A DNA stretch of 64,000 nt from Pseudomonas sp. Fl4BN1 (lineage in GTDB: Bacteria > Pseudomonadota > Gammaproteobacteria > Pseudomonadales > Pseudomonadaceae), in assembly GCF_009908285.1 (NCBI RefSeq), contig NZ_JAAARM010000012.1, positions 124,001 through 188,000 on the forward strand, given 5' to 3'. Shown piece by piece: positions 27,230 through 35,751 of the stretch. Each line of letters starts with the position of its first letter. Within the stretch, counting starts at the first letter, position 1. Made by a program: the position numbers and the translations under genes. Below the pieces are notes generated by a model. The model ran no database searches. It was not told where the DNA came from and worked only from the letters and a program-made list of their open reading frames with translations.

Positions 27230-27493
27230 TCAGATACCGATGTTGCCCAGGGTCTGGACGATATTGCGCAGGGTTCCGGCAATGGCCGGGTGTTCCAACT
27301 CGAAGCGCTCCACCGCCAGGTTGACGCCGTCGGCGAGGCTGCTGTCGTGGGTGCTGGTCTCCAGCTTGAGTTGCAGCTCGATCTGCTGCATCAGCTCTTG
27401 CAGGTTGGTGCGCTCGGCTTCCGAAAGCGGAGGGTTCTGCTCCAATTGCTCGCGCAGGGTGTCGAGTTGTTCTTGCAGTTCGCGGGCAGGCAT
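27230..27493 (-). CDS. DUF4404 family protein
   Basis: 87 residues, acidic and almost wholly alpha-helical, with heptad-like leucines in ELQEQLDTLREQLEQ and LQELMQQIELQL, then GVNLAVERFELEHPAIAG, which is the part I recognise from DUF4404. GGGAG stands seven bases before the ATG. Its coiled-coil character suggests oligomerisation or a partner protein. No function is known to me. It is the usual neighbour of queF in Pseudomonas and converges with it. Confidence 0.85.
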   Translation of the reverse strand: MPARELQEQLDTLREQLEQNPPLSEAERTNLQELMQQIELQLKLETSTHDSSLADGVNLAVERFELEHPAIAGTLRNIVQTLGNIGI

Positions 27494-27615
27494 GGCGTTC
27501 TCCCTTTATTGATAGGCACAGGGATGGACCACGAGGTTCAGGCAAAGGTCCATGCCCAGAACGTAGAGTAATCCACTCCCAGGCGCTGTGCATGATCCTG
27601 ATCAACAGGCTTATG

Positions 27616-28236
27616 TCAGGGTTTTTCGCCTTTGAGCCTGCGCAGTTCGATGTCCGCCAGGCAGGTACCCAGGTCGCCCAGATGATCGATGACCGAGTGC
27701 ACGCCCAGGCCGAAGAGTTGCACGGTGGCCTTGCCGCGCTTGAGTTCGCGCTCCTGCTGGCTCAGCACCTGCCATTCGCTGGGGGTCATGCCGCACAGAG
27801 AGCCGCAGGACGCCAGGCCGATGGTCCAGAGGCCAGCATTGAGCCCCGATTGCAGCAACTGTGGTTCACCGCTGACCAACACGCACCCGTCGATCCCCTT
27901 GACCTCAAGTGCCATCAATGCCTGCCAGCAGGCGTCGGGAGCGGGCCAGGGGGCAGGGGCGTTCGGGGTAGATTTGAGCCATTCCGGCAAGGTGGCGGCC
28001 AGGTGGCGGCTGCTGGCGATAGGCAGTTGTTCCAGCCAGGCGCAAGGTATGCCTTGCTGATGCAGGCGGCGCAAGGTATCCAGCGCTCCGGGTGTGGCCT
28101 GGGCCTGCTCCGGGCTAGGCTGCTCGGCGGTTTGCAGGCGCGTTCGCGCGCCGAAGTCTACCAGGCAGCCACTGAGCCCGAAGAGCACGGCAGCCAGAGG
28201 GCGAGAGGGTTGCACTGAGGCATCGGCGTGGGGCAT
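27616..28236 (-). CDS. HAD-like protein lacking catalytic aspartates
   Basis: 206 residues from the ATG at 28236 (AAGGA eight bases upstream); the frame is open to 28335. The start resembles the HAD motif I of phosphonoacetaldehyde hydrolase-type proteins, but where DxDGT is expected it reads AVLFGLSGCLVDFG, so both catalytic Asp are replaced (Gly20 and Ser22). The cap-like helical part (PGALDTLRRLHQQGIPCAWLEQLP) and a motif II-like Ser (VLVSGEPQLLQSG) remain. It is therefore probably not a phosphatase and may bind a ligand or partner. Some neighbouring Pseudomonas species have a HAD/PhnX-like gene at this locus. Confidence 0.7.
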   Translation of the reverse strand: MPHADASVQPSRPLAAVLFGLSGCLVDFGARTRLQTAEQPSPEQAQATPGALDTLRRLHQQGIPCAWLEQLPIASSRHLAATLPEWLKSTPNAPAPWPAPDACWQALMALEVKGIDGCVLVSGEPQLLQSGLNAGLWTIGLASCGSLCGMTPSEWQVLSQQERELKRGKATVQLFGLGVHSVIDHLGDLGTCLADIELRRLKGEKP

Positions 28237-28440
28237 GTCAGCATCCTTGAAATACCTTTCGAGGCTAGCTGTGGAACATGACATCCAGGTGACAATTGAG
28301 TGAATGTAAGCGGCATTGACTGGCCAATGTATCAAGACTGCTTGCAGTGAAGCTGCCTAAACCGGCTTATCCGTTTTATACTCCTGAACTTACCCTCAGG
28401 GCATAGCCCCACGAGAGAACAATCCAAGGAGTTTCCTGCT

Positions 28441-29127
28441 ATGCGCTGGAGCCGTTATCTAGTTCCGCTATGTATGAGTGCCGGTGTGACGCTGGCTCCC
28501 TTGGCCGCTCAGGCGGCCGAAGAGGATCCGTGGGAAAGCATCAACCGTCCCATCTTCACGTTCAACGACACGCTGGATACCTATGCCCTGAAGCCATTGG
28601 CTCAAGGCTATCAGGCGGTCACGCCGCAGTTTCTGGAAGACGGCATCCACAACATGTTTCGCAATATCGGTGACGTCGGCAACCTGGCCAACGACATTCT
28701 CCAGGCCAAGCCCCGCGCCGCCGGTGTCGACACTGCGCGCCTGTTGATGAACACCACCTTGGGCCTGGCCGGTTTCTTTGATGTCGGCACCAAGATGGGC
28801 CTGCAGCGCAACGACGAAGACTTTGGTCAGACCCTCGGCCATTGGGGCGTGGGTAGCGGTCCGTACGTCATGCTGCCGCTGCTGGGGCCAAGCACCCTGC
28901 GCGATGCGCCGGCCAAGTATGTCGATAGCTACACCGAACCCTACCGCTACATGAATGACATTCCGGCGCGCAACACCACCATCGGCGTGGACATCATTGA
29001 TACCCGTGCCAGCCTGTTGTCAGCGGACAAGCTGGTTCGCGGCGACAGGTACACCTTCATTCGCAATGCCTACCTGCAAAACCGTGAGTTCAAGGTCAAG
29101 GATGGCAAGGTCGAAGACGATTTTTAA
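28441..29127 (+). CDS. mlaA: MlaA/VacJ family outer-membrane lipid-asymmetry protein
   Basis: 228 residues. MlaA removes phospholipids from the outer leaflet of the outer membrane and passes them to MlaC. Family motifs are DPWESINRPIFTFNDTLD, FLEDGIHNMFRNIGDVGNLANDILQ, FDVGTKMGL, DFGQTLGHWGVGSGPYVMLPLLGPSTLRD. The leader (1-26, LAPLAAQA) ends in a signal-peptidase-I-like site; no lipobox Cys follows, although E. coli MlaA is a lipoprotein. AAGGAG lies upstream and a terminator downstream. The other Mla genes are not in this window. Confidence 0.92.
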   Translation: MRWSRYLVPLCMSAGVTLAPLAAQAAEEDPWESINRPIFTFNDTLDTYALKPLAQGYQAVTPQFLEDGIHNMFRNIGDVGNLANDILQAKPRAAGVDTARLLMNTTLGLAGFFDVGTKMGLQRNDEDFGQTLGHWGVGSGPYVMLPLLGPSTLRDAPAKYVDSYTEPYRYMNDIPARNTTIGVDIIDTRASLLSADKLVRGDRYTFIRNAYLQNREFKVKDGKVEDDF

Positions 29128-29150
29128 TCGACTGACTGTCTTGTTGAACC

Positions 29151-29178
29151 AAAAAGGCGGCCCTCGGGCCGCCTTTTT
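29151..29178 (+). terminator. rho-independent terminator after mlaA
   Basis: AAAAAGGCGGCCC-TC-GGGCCGCCTTTTT; perfect stem with flanking A and T tracts, so usable from both sides (mlaA and the convergent PilZ gene). Confidence 0.92.
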
Positions 29179-29192
29179 CATGGGGCTCGGGT

Positions 29193-29492
29193 TTACTTCA
29201 TTTTAATGATTGTAAGCCCAAGTTTCTGGCCGCCATCCTCCTGTGAATGGATCCAGACCACTTCGGTCTCCGCTTCCAATCCTCTGAGGGCTGCGTGCTC
29301 CGAATCGATACGTACACTCAGTTGATCTCCGACCTGAAAGGAGCGGGGCGCCTGAACCTGCATGCCGCTGCTGGAAAGATCGATGCAGACTGCTTCAATC
29401 ACCTGTCCCTGGTGGATCAGCGTGACCTCGGCATCCACCCGCATCCGGATGTAATCGCGCTTTTCACTGTAGTCGCGCTGGTTTTGATTCAT
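29193..29492 (-). CDS. PilZ-domain c-di-GMP binding protein
   Basis: 99 residues, a single-domain PilZ protein. Both c-di-GMP motifs are intact: RxxxR in EKRDYIRMRVD and DxSxxG in DLSSSGMQV. The rest is the six-strand barrel (VGDQLSVRIDSEH, AETEVVWIHS). An ATG three codons upstream (29501) is also in frame, but AGGATGGA fits the ATG at 29492 better. It lies between mlaA and rssB and is read divergently from rssB. It would act as a c-di-GMP adaptor on an unknown target. Confidence 0.9.
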   Translation of the reverse strand: MNQNQRDYSEKRDYIRMRVDAEVTLIHQGQVIEAVCIDLSSSGMQVQAPRSFQVGDQLSVRIDSEHAALRGLEAETEVVWIHSQEDGGQKLGLTIIKMK

Positions 29493-29768
29493 GGGTTCCA
29501 TCCTGCGATTGAGTTGCGGTTTTAGCGGTTTTTATAACTCCCAGTGATTTGCGGTGTAAAGACGTCAGGCGACCATCGGCATGAGCTTGAAACGCCCCGC
29601 GGATGGGAGTACCGTCTGCGCCTTAGAAGGGCACCTCTGATGGTCGGGCGTGCAGGGCCGAGGGTCCTGGTTCCGCCTCAAGAGTGGCTAGAAAGCAAAT
29701 CCAGTAGCGTGCGTCAGGCCCCAGGCCAAGCCACCTACGCCAACCTAATTCTGGCGCCGTTTGCCCAC

Positions 29769-30950
29769 ATGCCAAAAACCAGTGCCACGCTGCTGATAAT
29801 CGATGACGACGAAGTAGTGCGCGCGAGTCTCGCGGCCTATTTGGAAGACAGTGGCTTCAGCGTTCTGCAGGCCGCTAACGGCCAGCAGGGTCTTCAGGTA
29901 TTCGAGCACGACAACCCCGATCTGGTGATCTGCGATCTGCGCATGCCGCAGATGGGCGGTCTCGAGCTTATCCGCCAAGTGACTGAGCGTTCGCCGCAAA
30001 CTCCGGTGATCGTGGTTTCAGGTGCGGGCGTGATGAACGATGCGGTCGAAGCCTTGCGCCTGGGAGCGGCGGACTACCTGATCAAGCCGTTGGAAGATCT
30101 GGCGGTGCTCGAGCACTCGGTGCGCCGGGCCCTGGATCGCGCGCGCCTGTTGCTGGAGAACCAGCGTTACCGGGACAAGCTCGAAGCGGCCAATCGTGAG
30201 CTGGAAGCCAGCCTCAACCTGCTTCAGGAAGACCAGAACGCCGGTCGCCAGGTGCAGATGAATATGCTACCGACCAGTCCCTGGTCGATCGATGAATTCA
30301 ACTTCGCTCACCAGATCATCCCGTCGTTGTACCTGTCGGGGGATTTTGTCGATTATTTTCGTGTCGACGAGCGTCGGGTGGCCTTTTACCTGGCGGATGT
30401 TTCCGGGCATGGCGCATCTTCGGCCTTTGTCACGGTGCTGTTGAAGTTCATGACCACGCGCTTGCTGTTCGAATCCAAGCGAAACGGCACTTTGCCGGAA
30501 TTCAAGCCTTCGGAAGTGTTGGGTCATATCAACCGCGGCCTGATCAGCTGTAAGCTGGGCAAGCATGTCACGATGGTCGGTGGAGTCATCGACGAGGAGA
30601 CTGGTTTGTTGACCTATAGCATTGGCGGGCACTTGCCGTTGCCGGTGTTGTACACCCCAGACAGCGTGGGTTATCTGGACGGGCGTGGTTTGCCGGTAGG
30701 CCTGTTCAATGAGGCCACCTATGAAGACCATATTCTGGAGTTGCCGCCGGTGTTCAGCTTGACGCTGATGTCTGACGGCATTCTGGACCTTTTGCCTGAG
30801 CCTACACTCAAAGAGAAAGAAGCGGCCTTACCCGAGCGGGTGAGGGCGGCGGGCGGCAGCCTGGATGGCCTGCGGCAAGTTTTTGGATTGGCCACGCTAG
30901 GGGAGATGCCGGATGATATCGCCCTGTTAGTGTTGAGCAGGAACCTTTAA
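29769..30950 (+). CDS. rssB: RssB-like response regulator with PP2C-type phosphatase
   Basis: 393 residues from the ATG at 29769. A receiver domain (about 5-120) has the acidic pair in IIDDDEVVR, phospho-Asp in DLVICDLRMPQMGG, and Lys in YLIKPLED. A coiled-coil linker (about 135-165, YRDKLEAANRELEASLNLLQE) leads to a PPM/SpoIIE-type phosphatase domain (YLSGDFVDYF, ADVSGHGASSAF, MSDGILDLL, PDDIALLVL). In Pseudomonas RssB works with the antagonist RssC in a partner switch that affects RpoS, unlike the ClpXP adaptor RssB of E. coli. The frame is open 225 bases upstream and there is no clear ribosome site before this ATG, so the start is less certain. It overlaps rssC by one base (TAATG). Confidence 0.88.
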   Translation: MPKTSATLLIIDDDEVVRASLAAYLEDSGFSVLQAANGQQGLQVFEHDNPDLVICDLRMPQMGGLELIRQVTERSPQTPVIVVSGAGVMNDAVEALRLGAADYLIKPLEDLAVLEHSVRRALDRARLLLENQRYRDKLEAANRELEASLNLLQEDQNAGRQVQMNMLPTSPWSIDEFNFAHQIIPSLYLSGDFVDYFRVDERRVAFYLADVSGHGASSAFVTVLLKFMTTRLLFESKRNGTLPEFKPSEVLGHINRGLISCKLGKHVTMVGGVIDEETGLLTYSIGGHLPLPVLYTPDSVGYLDGRGLPVGLFNEATYEDHILELPPVFSLTLMSDGILDLLPEPTLKEKEAALPERVRAAGGSLDGLRQVFGLATLGEMPDDIALLVLSRNL

Positions 30951-31432
30951 TGAGTACCGGTAGAATCCAGTTCGCCGAGCAGGACGGCACCTTCGTCTTG
31001 AAGTTCGTCGGTGAAGTGCGCCTGACCCTATGTTCGGCGTTGGATGCGACTATTGAGCGGATTTTCACGGCGCTGAACTTCTCGGCGATCGTGATCGACC
31101 TGACTGAAACCCGCAGCATCGACAGCACAACTTTGGGCCTGCTGGCCAAATTGTCGATCCTGTCGCGGCAGAAGGTCGGTCTGTTGCCCACTGTCGTCAC
31201 CACCCACGAAGACATCACCCGCTTGTTGCAGTCCATGGGCTTCGATCAGGTGTTCAACATCGTCGATCGTCCAATTCCTTGCCCCGAGTGCCTGACCGAC
31301 CTGCCGTCTCAGGACCAGTCGGAAGAAGTGGTGCGGATCAAGGTTCTGGAGGCCCATAAGATCCTCATGGGCCTCAACGACTCCAATCGCGAAGCTTTCC
31401 ACGATCTGGTGAATGCCCTGGAGCGTCACTGA
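30950..31432 (+). CDS. rssC: RssC-like anti-sigma factor antagonist (STAS)
   Basis: 160 residues. The N-terminal STAS domain (about 5-100) includes the phosphorylatable Ser in TRSIDSTTLGLLAKLS. The C-terminal 60 residues (RPIPCPECLTDLPSQ ... EAHKILMGLNDSNREAFHDLV) carry a CPEC pair and a helical tail beyond the usual STAS length. RssB dephosphorylation of this Ser would free it to bind an anti-sigma partner. The ATG overlaps the rssB stop, so they are translationally coupled. A terminator follows. Confidence 0.9.
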   Translation: MSTGRIQFAEQDGTFVLKFVGEVRLTLCSALDATIERIFTALNFSAIVIDLTETRSIDSTTLGLLAKLSILSRQKVGLLPTVVTTHEDITRLLQSMGFDQVFNIVDRPIPCPECLTDLPSQDQSEEVVRIKVLEAHKILMGLNDSNREAFHDLVNALERH

Positions 31433-31453
31433 TCGACTGAAGCGCCGGCGCAC

Positions 31454-31488
31454 AAAAAAGGGCGAACCTGTGAGGGTTCGCCCTTTTT
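31454..31488 (+). terminator. bidirectional terminator between rssC and tal
   Basis: AAAAAAGGGCGAACC-tgtga-GGTTCGCCCTTTTT; 9-bp GC-rich stem extended by A/T tracts. It serves the two convergent genes. Confidence 0.93.
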
Positions 31489-31505
31489 GCGTTGCTGCTG
31501 AGCAA

Positions 31506-32432
31506 TCAGAGCTTGGCGGCCAACAGGGCCTCAAGCTTCTCTTGGTCACGGGCGAACTGACGAATGCCTTCAGCCAGTTTTTCGGTGGCCATGGCGTCCT
31601 CGTTGGAGGCCCAACGGAATTGCGCTTCGTTCAGGCTCTGGCGAGTTTCACCAGTCTTGCCCGGGCTCAGCTTGCGCTCCAGCTTGCCAGTATCGGCTGC
31701 CAGTTTCTCGATCAAGTCCGGGCTGATGGTCAGGCGGTCGCAGCCGGCCAGTTGCTCGATCTGGTTCAGGTTGCGGAAGCTGGCACCCATGACCACGGTC
31801 TTGTAGTCATTGGCCTTGTAGTAGTTGTAGATGCGAGCCACCGACTGAACGCCTGGGTCATCAGCGCCGGTGTAGTCATTGCCGTTGGCCTTCTTGTACC
31901 AGTCGTAGATCCGGCCCACGAATGGCGAAATCAGGAACACTCCGGCTTCGGCGCAGGCAACGGCCTGTGCGAAGGAGAACAGCAGGGTGAGATTGGTCTG
32001 GATGCCTTCACGCTCCAGCTTCTCGGCAGCGCGGATACCTTCCCAGGTGGAAGCGATCTTGATCAGCACCCGATCGCGACCCACGCCGGCGTTCTCATAG
32101 AGTTCGACCAGGCGATGGGCGCGCTTGAGCATGGCTTCGGTGTCGAAAGACAGGCGGGCGTCCACTTCGGTGGAAATACGGCCCGGAATGACCTTGAGAA
32201 TCTCTTGGCCGACGGCAACAGCAAAACGGTCACTGGCCAGGCCGACATCGCCTTTGCAGTCGCGGACACAAGCGTTCAGCAGGTCGGCATAACCAGGAAT
32301 GGCCGCAGCCTTGAGCAGCAGTGAAGGGTTGGTGGTGGCATCCACCGGCTTGACCCGGGCGATGGCATCGAAGTCGCCGGTGTCGGCCACCACGGTGGTG
32401 AATTTCTTCAGTTGTTCCAGCTTGGAAGTCAT
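31506..32432 (-). CDS. tal: transaldolase
   Basis: 308 residues from [11 protein letters not shown]; the frame is open to 32489. It moves dihydroxyacetone units between sedoheptulose-7-P and glyceraldehyde-3-P in the pentose phosphate pathway. Signatures are [16 protein letters not shown] near 24-39 and the Schiff-base Lys in [20 protein letters not shown] near 130; [14 protein letters not shown] and [12 protein letters not shown] complete the TalB-type barrel. Length equals the TalB family. It converges with rssC. Confidence 0.97.
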   Translation of the reverse strand: MTSKLEQLKKFTTVVADTGDFDAIARVKPVDATTNPSLLLKAAAIPGYADLLNACVRDCKGDVGLASDRFAVAVGQEILKVIPGRISTEVDARLSFDTEAMLKRAHRLVELYENAGVGRDRVLIKIASTWEGIRAAEKLEREGIQTNLTLLFSFAQAVACAEAGVFLISPFVGRIYDWYKKANGNDYTGADDPGVQSVARIYNYYKANDYKTVVMGASFRNLNQIEQLAGCDRLTISPDLIEKLAADTGKLERKLSPGKTGETRQSLNEAQFRWASNEDAMATEKLAEGIRQFARDQEKLEALLAAKL

Positions 32433-32610
32433 GAGCGTGCTCTGTCCTGTGGGTCTGATGACATTACCCGAGCGCCGCCAGGCGCTCAAGGGCGCGGAAT
32501 GCTTACAAAGGCCCCGGAGGCAACGACCTGAAAACAGGTGTTTGAATGCCGGGGCGCTATCCAGATAGATACGATGCCAAAAGCCGGATCAGGTTCAACT
32601 CGGCTGGCGG

Positions 32611-33612
32611 TTAACGTCCTTCAAGCAGTTGCCCGGCTTGATCCAGCAGGGCCAGCGGGTCCTTGGTCTTGTGAATGTCCACCGACAATAGTTGGCGGAA
32701 CTTACGTGCGCCCGGAAACCCCGTCCCCAAACCCAACACATGTCGAGTGATGTGGTGCATGGCGCCACCGGACGCCAGGTGGTCAGCAATATAAGGCCGC
32801 AGTTGTGCCAGTGCCTCCGCTCGGGAAATAACCGGTGCGTTGCTGCCGAACAACTGTTGGTCCACTTCGGCCAGCAGGTAGGGATTGTGATAGGCCTCAC
32901 GCCCCAGCATCACCCCGTCAAAGGTCTGCAGGTGCTCATGGCAGGCCTCCAGGGTCTTGATTCCACCATTGAGGATGATCTCCAACTGTGGAAAGTCTAC
33001 CTTCAACTGTGCGGCCACGTCGTAACGCAGTGGCGGGATGTCCCGATTCTCCTTGGGTGACAGGCCTTCGAGAATGGCGATTCGTGCATGTACGGTAAAA
33101 CTGGTACAGCCGGCCTCATGAACCTGACCGACGAAATCACACAGCTCGGCATAACTGTCACGTCCGTTAATCCCGATCCGATGCTTGACCGTCACCGGAA
33201 TCGACACCGCATCACGCATGGCCTTCACGCAATCGGCCACCAGTGCCGGGTGTCCCATCAGGCAGGCGCCGATCATATTGTTCTGCACCCGATCGCTGGG
33301 GCAGCCGACATTGAGGTTGACCTCGTCGTAGCCGTGCTCCTGCGCCATGCGTGCACAGGCAGCCAGATCCGCCGCAGTGCTGCCGCCCAGTTGCAGCGCC
33401 AGTGGATGCTCGGACTGGTGGTAACGCAGGAACCGCTCATGATCGCCGTTGAGCAGCGCGCCGGTGGTGACCATTTCGGTGTAGAGCAGGGTGTGTTTGG
33501 ACAGCAGACGTAGAAAGTAGCGGCAGTGACGGTCAGTCCAATCCATCATCGGCGCCACGGAGAAGCGGCGCGAAAGGATTGGCTGCACGGAGGCGGTGGT
33601 GTTCGAGGGCAT
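32611..33612 (-). CDS. dusA: tRNA-dihydrouridine(20/20a) synthase DusA
   Basis: 333 residues. An FMN enzyme that reduces uridine in the tRNA D-loop. The N-terminal FSVAPMMDWTDRHCRYF and the catalytic Cys in NLNVGCPSDRVQ are family signatures, with TVKHRIGI and TVHARIAILEGLSPKENR separating DusA from DusB/DusC. The C-terminal helical tRNA-binding region includes HITRHVLGLGTGFPGARKFR. Upstream, 33613-33764 has no gene; downstream is the spacer before tal. A second Dus gene lies at 63088. Confidence 0.96.
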   Translation of the reverse strand: MPSNTTASVQPILSRRFSVAPMMDWTDRHCRYFLRLLSKHTLLYTEMVTTGALLNGDHERFLRYHQSEHPLALQLGGSTAADLAACARMAQEHGYDEVNLNVGCPSDRVQNNMIGACLMGHPALVADCVKAMRDAVSIPVTVKHRIGINGRDSYAELCDFVGQVHEAGCTSFTVHARIAILEGLSPKENRDIPPLRYDVAAQLKVDFPQLEIILNGGIKTLEACHEHLQTFDGVMLGREAYHNPYLLAEVDQQLFGSNAPVISRAEALAQLRPYIADHLASGGAMHHITRHVLGLGTGFPGARKFRQLLSVDIHKTKDPLALLDQAGQLLEGR

Positions 33613-33764
33613 GAGGCTCTGCTTTGAGGCGTAGCGGCGGCAAATGAAGCAAGCTTCTTCGCACCGTGAACAAAAGAATGGATGGCGTCGAGTTTATCAG
33701 GAAAGTTGGTGCGCAATCTGCTGGTTCCTCAGCCGGAATGGACCATCGGAGGTCGTTTAGCGAG

Positions 33765-34664
33765 TCATTGGCTGATGCCAAACATCCGACCCAAGCGCGT
33801 CAGCGAGTGGTACCCCACCATAAAGCCAAACCTCGTCCACACCCCGGCGCAAATGCACCAGGACAGAGCCTTGGGATAGTCATCCCGGAAGAACTTGCCA
33901 TAGAAGCGAATCATGCCCCGATGTTTGTGCCATTCGACAAACAGCGGTCGTGAGCGGCTGCAGGCACCCCAGGCGTGGAAGACCTTGGCTTGGGGCACGA
34001 AGCAGACCTTCCAGCCACCCTGGCGGAAACGCATGCACAGGTCCAAGTCTTCACAGTGCAGGAAATAGCCTTCGTCCCAGCCGCCGACGCTGTCCAGCGC
34101 TTCACGCTTGACCAGCATGCAGGCACCGGAAATGGCCTCAACGTTCATCGGCCGGGTGGGCAGGGGCTCTCGATGCAGGAGAAAGTCGGAAAACAGTCGG
34201 GGCGATAGCCAGGCCAGGCCTGACAGGTTGAAGGCGCGGACTGTCGCTCGGCGTGGGGTAGGAAAGACCCTGCGGCCACCAGGCTGTTCGCTGCCGTCGA
34301 AGTTGCACAGCAAACCGCCCGCCATGCCGAGCTCTTCGGAGCGGCACAAGGCGTCAATCATCTCTTCGATTGCCCCGGCTTGCAGTACGGTATCGGGGTT
34401 CAGGAACAGGATGTGGGGCCGCGTGCACTGAGTGGTGCCGAGGTTGCAGCCAGCGGCGAAGCCGGTGTTGCTGGCATTGCGCAGGATGATCAGGTGTGGA
34501 TCGGTGCCGTAGCGGGCCTGTAGCCGTTGCAGGCTGTCGTCATGGGAGTCGTTATCGACCAGTACCAGGCTGTTGACCCCTTGGGCCAGTACCGAGGCCA
34601 CGCAATCTTCCAGCAGAGAGCCGGCGTTGTAGTTGACCACCACCACGTCACAGGATTGCGGCAT
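33765..34664 (-). CDS. family 2 glycosyltransferase
   Basis: 299 residues, last gene of the glycan operon. A GT-A fold is shown by CDVVVVNYNAGSLLEDCV (2-20), LVDNDSHDDSL, NTGFAAGCNLG, the DxD-type ILFLNPDTVLQ near 90, and SGACMLVKREAL with GYFLHCEDLDLCMRFRQGGW (acceptor and ED motif) near 195-215. It resembles rhamnosyl- or galactofuranosyl-type GT2 enzymes (WbbL-like). Two weak hydrophobic helices near the C-terminus may associate with membrane. It overlaps the upstream gene by 17 bases. Donor and acceptor are unknown. Confidence 0.9.
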   Translation of the reverse strand: MPQSCDVVVVNYNAGSLLEDCVASVLAQGVNSLVLVDNDSHDDSLQRLQARYGTDPHLIILRNASNTGFAAGCNLGTTQCTRPHILFLNPDTVLQAGAIEEMIDALCRSEELGMAGGLLCNFDGSEQPGGRRVFPTPRRATVRAFNLSGLAWLSPRLFSDFLLHREPLPTRPMNVEAISGACMLVKREALDSVGGWDEGYFLHCEDLDLCMRFRQGGWKVCFVPQAKVFHAWGACSRSRPLFVEWHKHRGMIRFYGKFFRDDYPKALSWCICAGVWTRFGFMVGYHSLTRLGRMFGISQ

Positions 34665-35751
34665 GGGCCGACTCGAAACGTTTGGCCCAGGAGTTGGCCT
34701 CGCGGAACTTCAGGGTGTCCGCAAGCGGTTCGCTAAACGCCAATGCCTGTTGGATGCTTCGGGGGATATCCGCGACGCTATCGCTGAGAAAAACCCCTGG
34801 TATATGGCGGCGCACGGTCATTTCACCAAACGCCGTGCTGACCACCGGCAAGCCCAGGGCCCGGTACTCGTAGTACTTGATCGGGTCGACAAAACGGGTG
34901 ATGTCGTTGCTCTTGAACGGAATCAGACCGACGTCGAACTCAGTCATTGCTGCCAGTGCAGCCAAGTGCGGAAGGCTTGGCAAGCGCAGAATATTGGCTG
35001 GCAGTGACGTGGGTGAGGCTCCGTGTTGCAGGCCGATCAAGCGTACTTCGGCCTGGGGAAAGGCCAGTGCCAGGGAGAGTACGAAGTCCCAGTCGAACCA
35101 CTTGGCGAGGGTGCCGACGTAGCCGAACACGGGGCGTCCGGCATTTCCAGCGGGCCGGGATAGCGGCACAGAGGGCAGTCGTTCACTGGCGCAGGCATTG
35201 AGCAGCAATCGCGTGTCAACCTGTTGCCGCTGCCAGTAGTGCTGCAAGGTCGAGCAAGAGGCCAGGGCGGTGGTCACGGCTTTGGCCGTTTCGTGCTGGC
35301 GTTGACGCATGGCGCGGCGCGACCAGCCTCGGTAGAAGGCGGGCACATTGTCCATGATGTCGTAAAAGCTGTTGTCGAAGATCGGCTCCTGCAACAGTTG
35401 CAGGGCCAGTCGCGAGGGCTTGCCAATGCCCAGTTGGGTCGGCCCCTGGGCAAAGTGTCGAACTTGCTGCATCAAGCCCTGCCAGAACAGGCGATTCAGC
35501 CAGCCTGAGCCTGGCAGAGGCTCGATTGGCAGGGCCCAGGGTTTGATCAGGGTAAGCCAATCGGGTGTGGGTTCGTCTTGCTGGCGGTGTGTGTGCCGGG
35601 TGAACAGGTCTGCAACCACCGGAAGGCGTGTGGGATAGGGGTCGATCCACAGCACCGGGGCCTGGGTTCTGGCGTGGAACTGCCGGACCAGTTCATGAGG
35701 TCGTTGTGCAAAACTGTGCCAGCTGACCGGCGAGAGATAGACCAGCCTCAT
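34648..35751 (-). CDS. family 4-like glycosyltransferase
   Basis: 367 residues beginning MRLVYLSPVSWHSFAQRPHE; the ATG overlaps the stop of the gene upstream (ATGA). GT-B fold: the N-terminal half starts with the LSP/W-x-F-x-QRPHELV motif seen in TuaH-like and exopolysaccharide glycosyltransferases; the C-terminal nucleotide-sugar domain has VFGYVGTLAKWFDWDFV near 205 and DVGLIPFKSNDITRFVDPIKYYEYRALGLPVVST near 290-325. The E-x7-E pattern is partly preserved as PIKYYEY. No membrane helix. The N-terminal motif is shared with its neighbour at 35748. Confidence 0.88.
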   Translation of the reverse strand: MRLVYLSPVSWHSFAQRPHELVRQFHARTQAPVLWIDPYPTRLPVVADLFTRHTHRQQDEPTPDWLTLIKPWALPIEPLPGSGWLNRLFWQGLMQQVRHFAQGPTQLGIGKPSRLALQLLQEPIFDNSFYDIMDNVPAFYRGWSRRAMRQRQHETAKAVTTALASCSTLQHYWQRQQVDTRLLLNACASERLPSVPLSRPAGNAGRPVFGYVGTLAKWFDWDFVLSLALAFPQAEVRLIGLQHGASPTSLPANILRLPSLPHLAALAAMTEFDVGLIPFKSNDITRFVDPIKYYEYRALGLPVVSTAFGEMTVRRHIPGVFLSDSVADIPRSIQQALAFSEPLADTLKFREANSWAKRFESAHAAIL

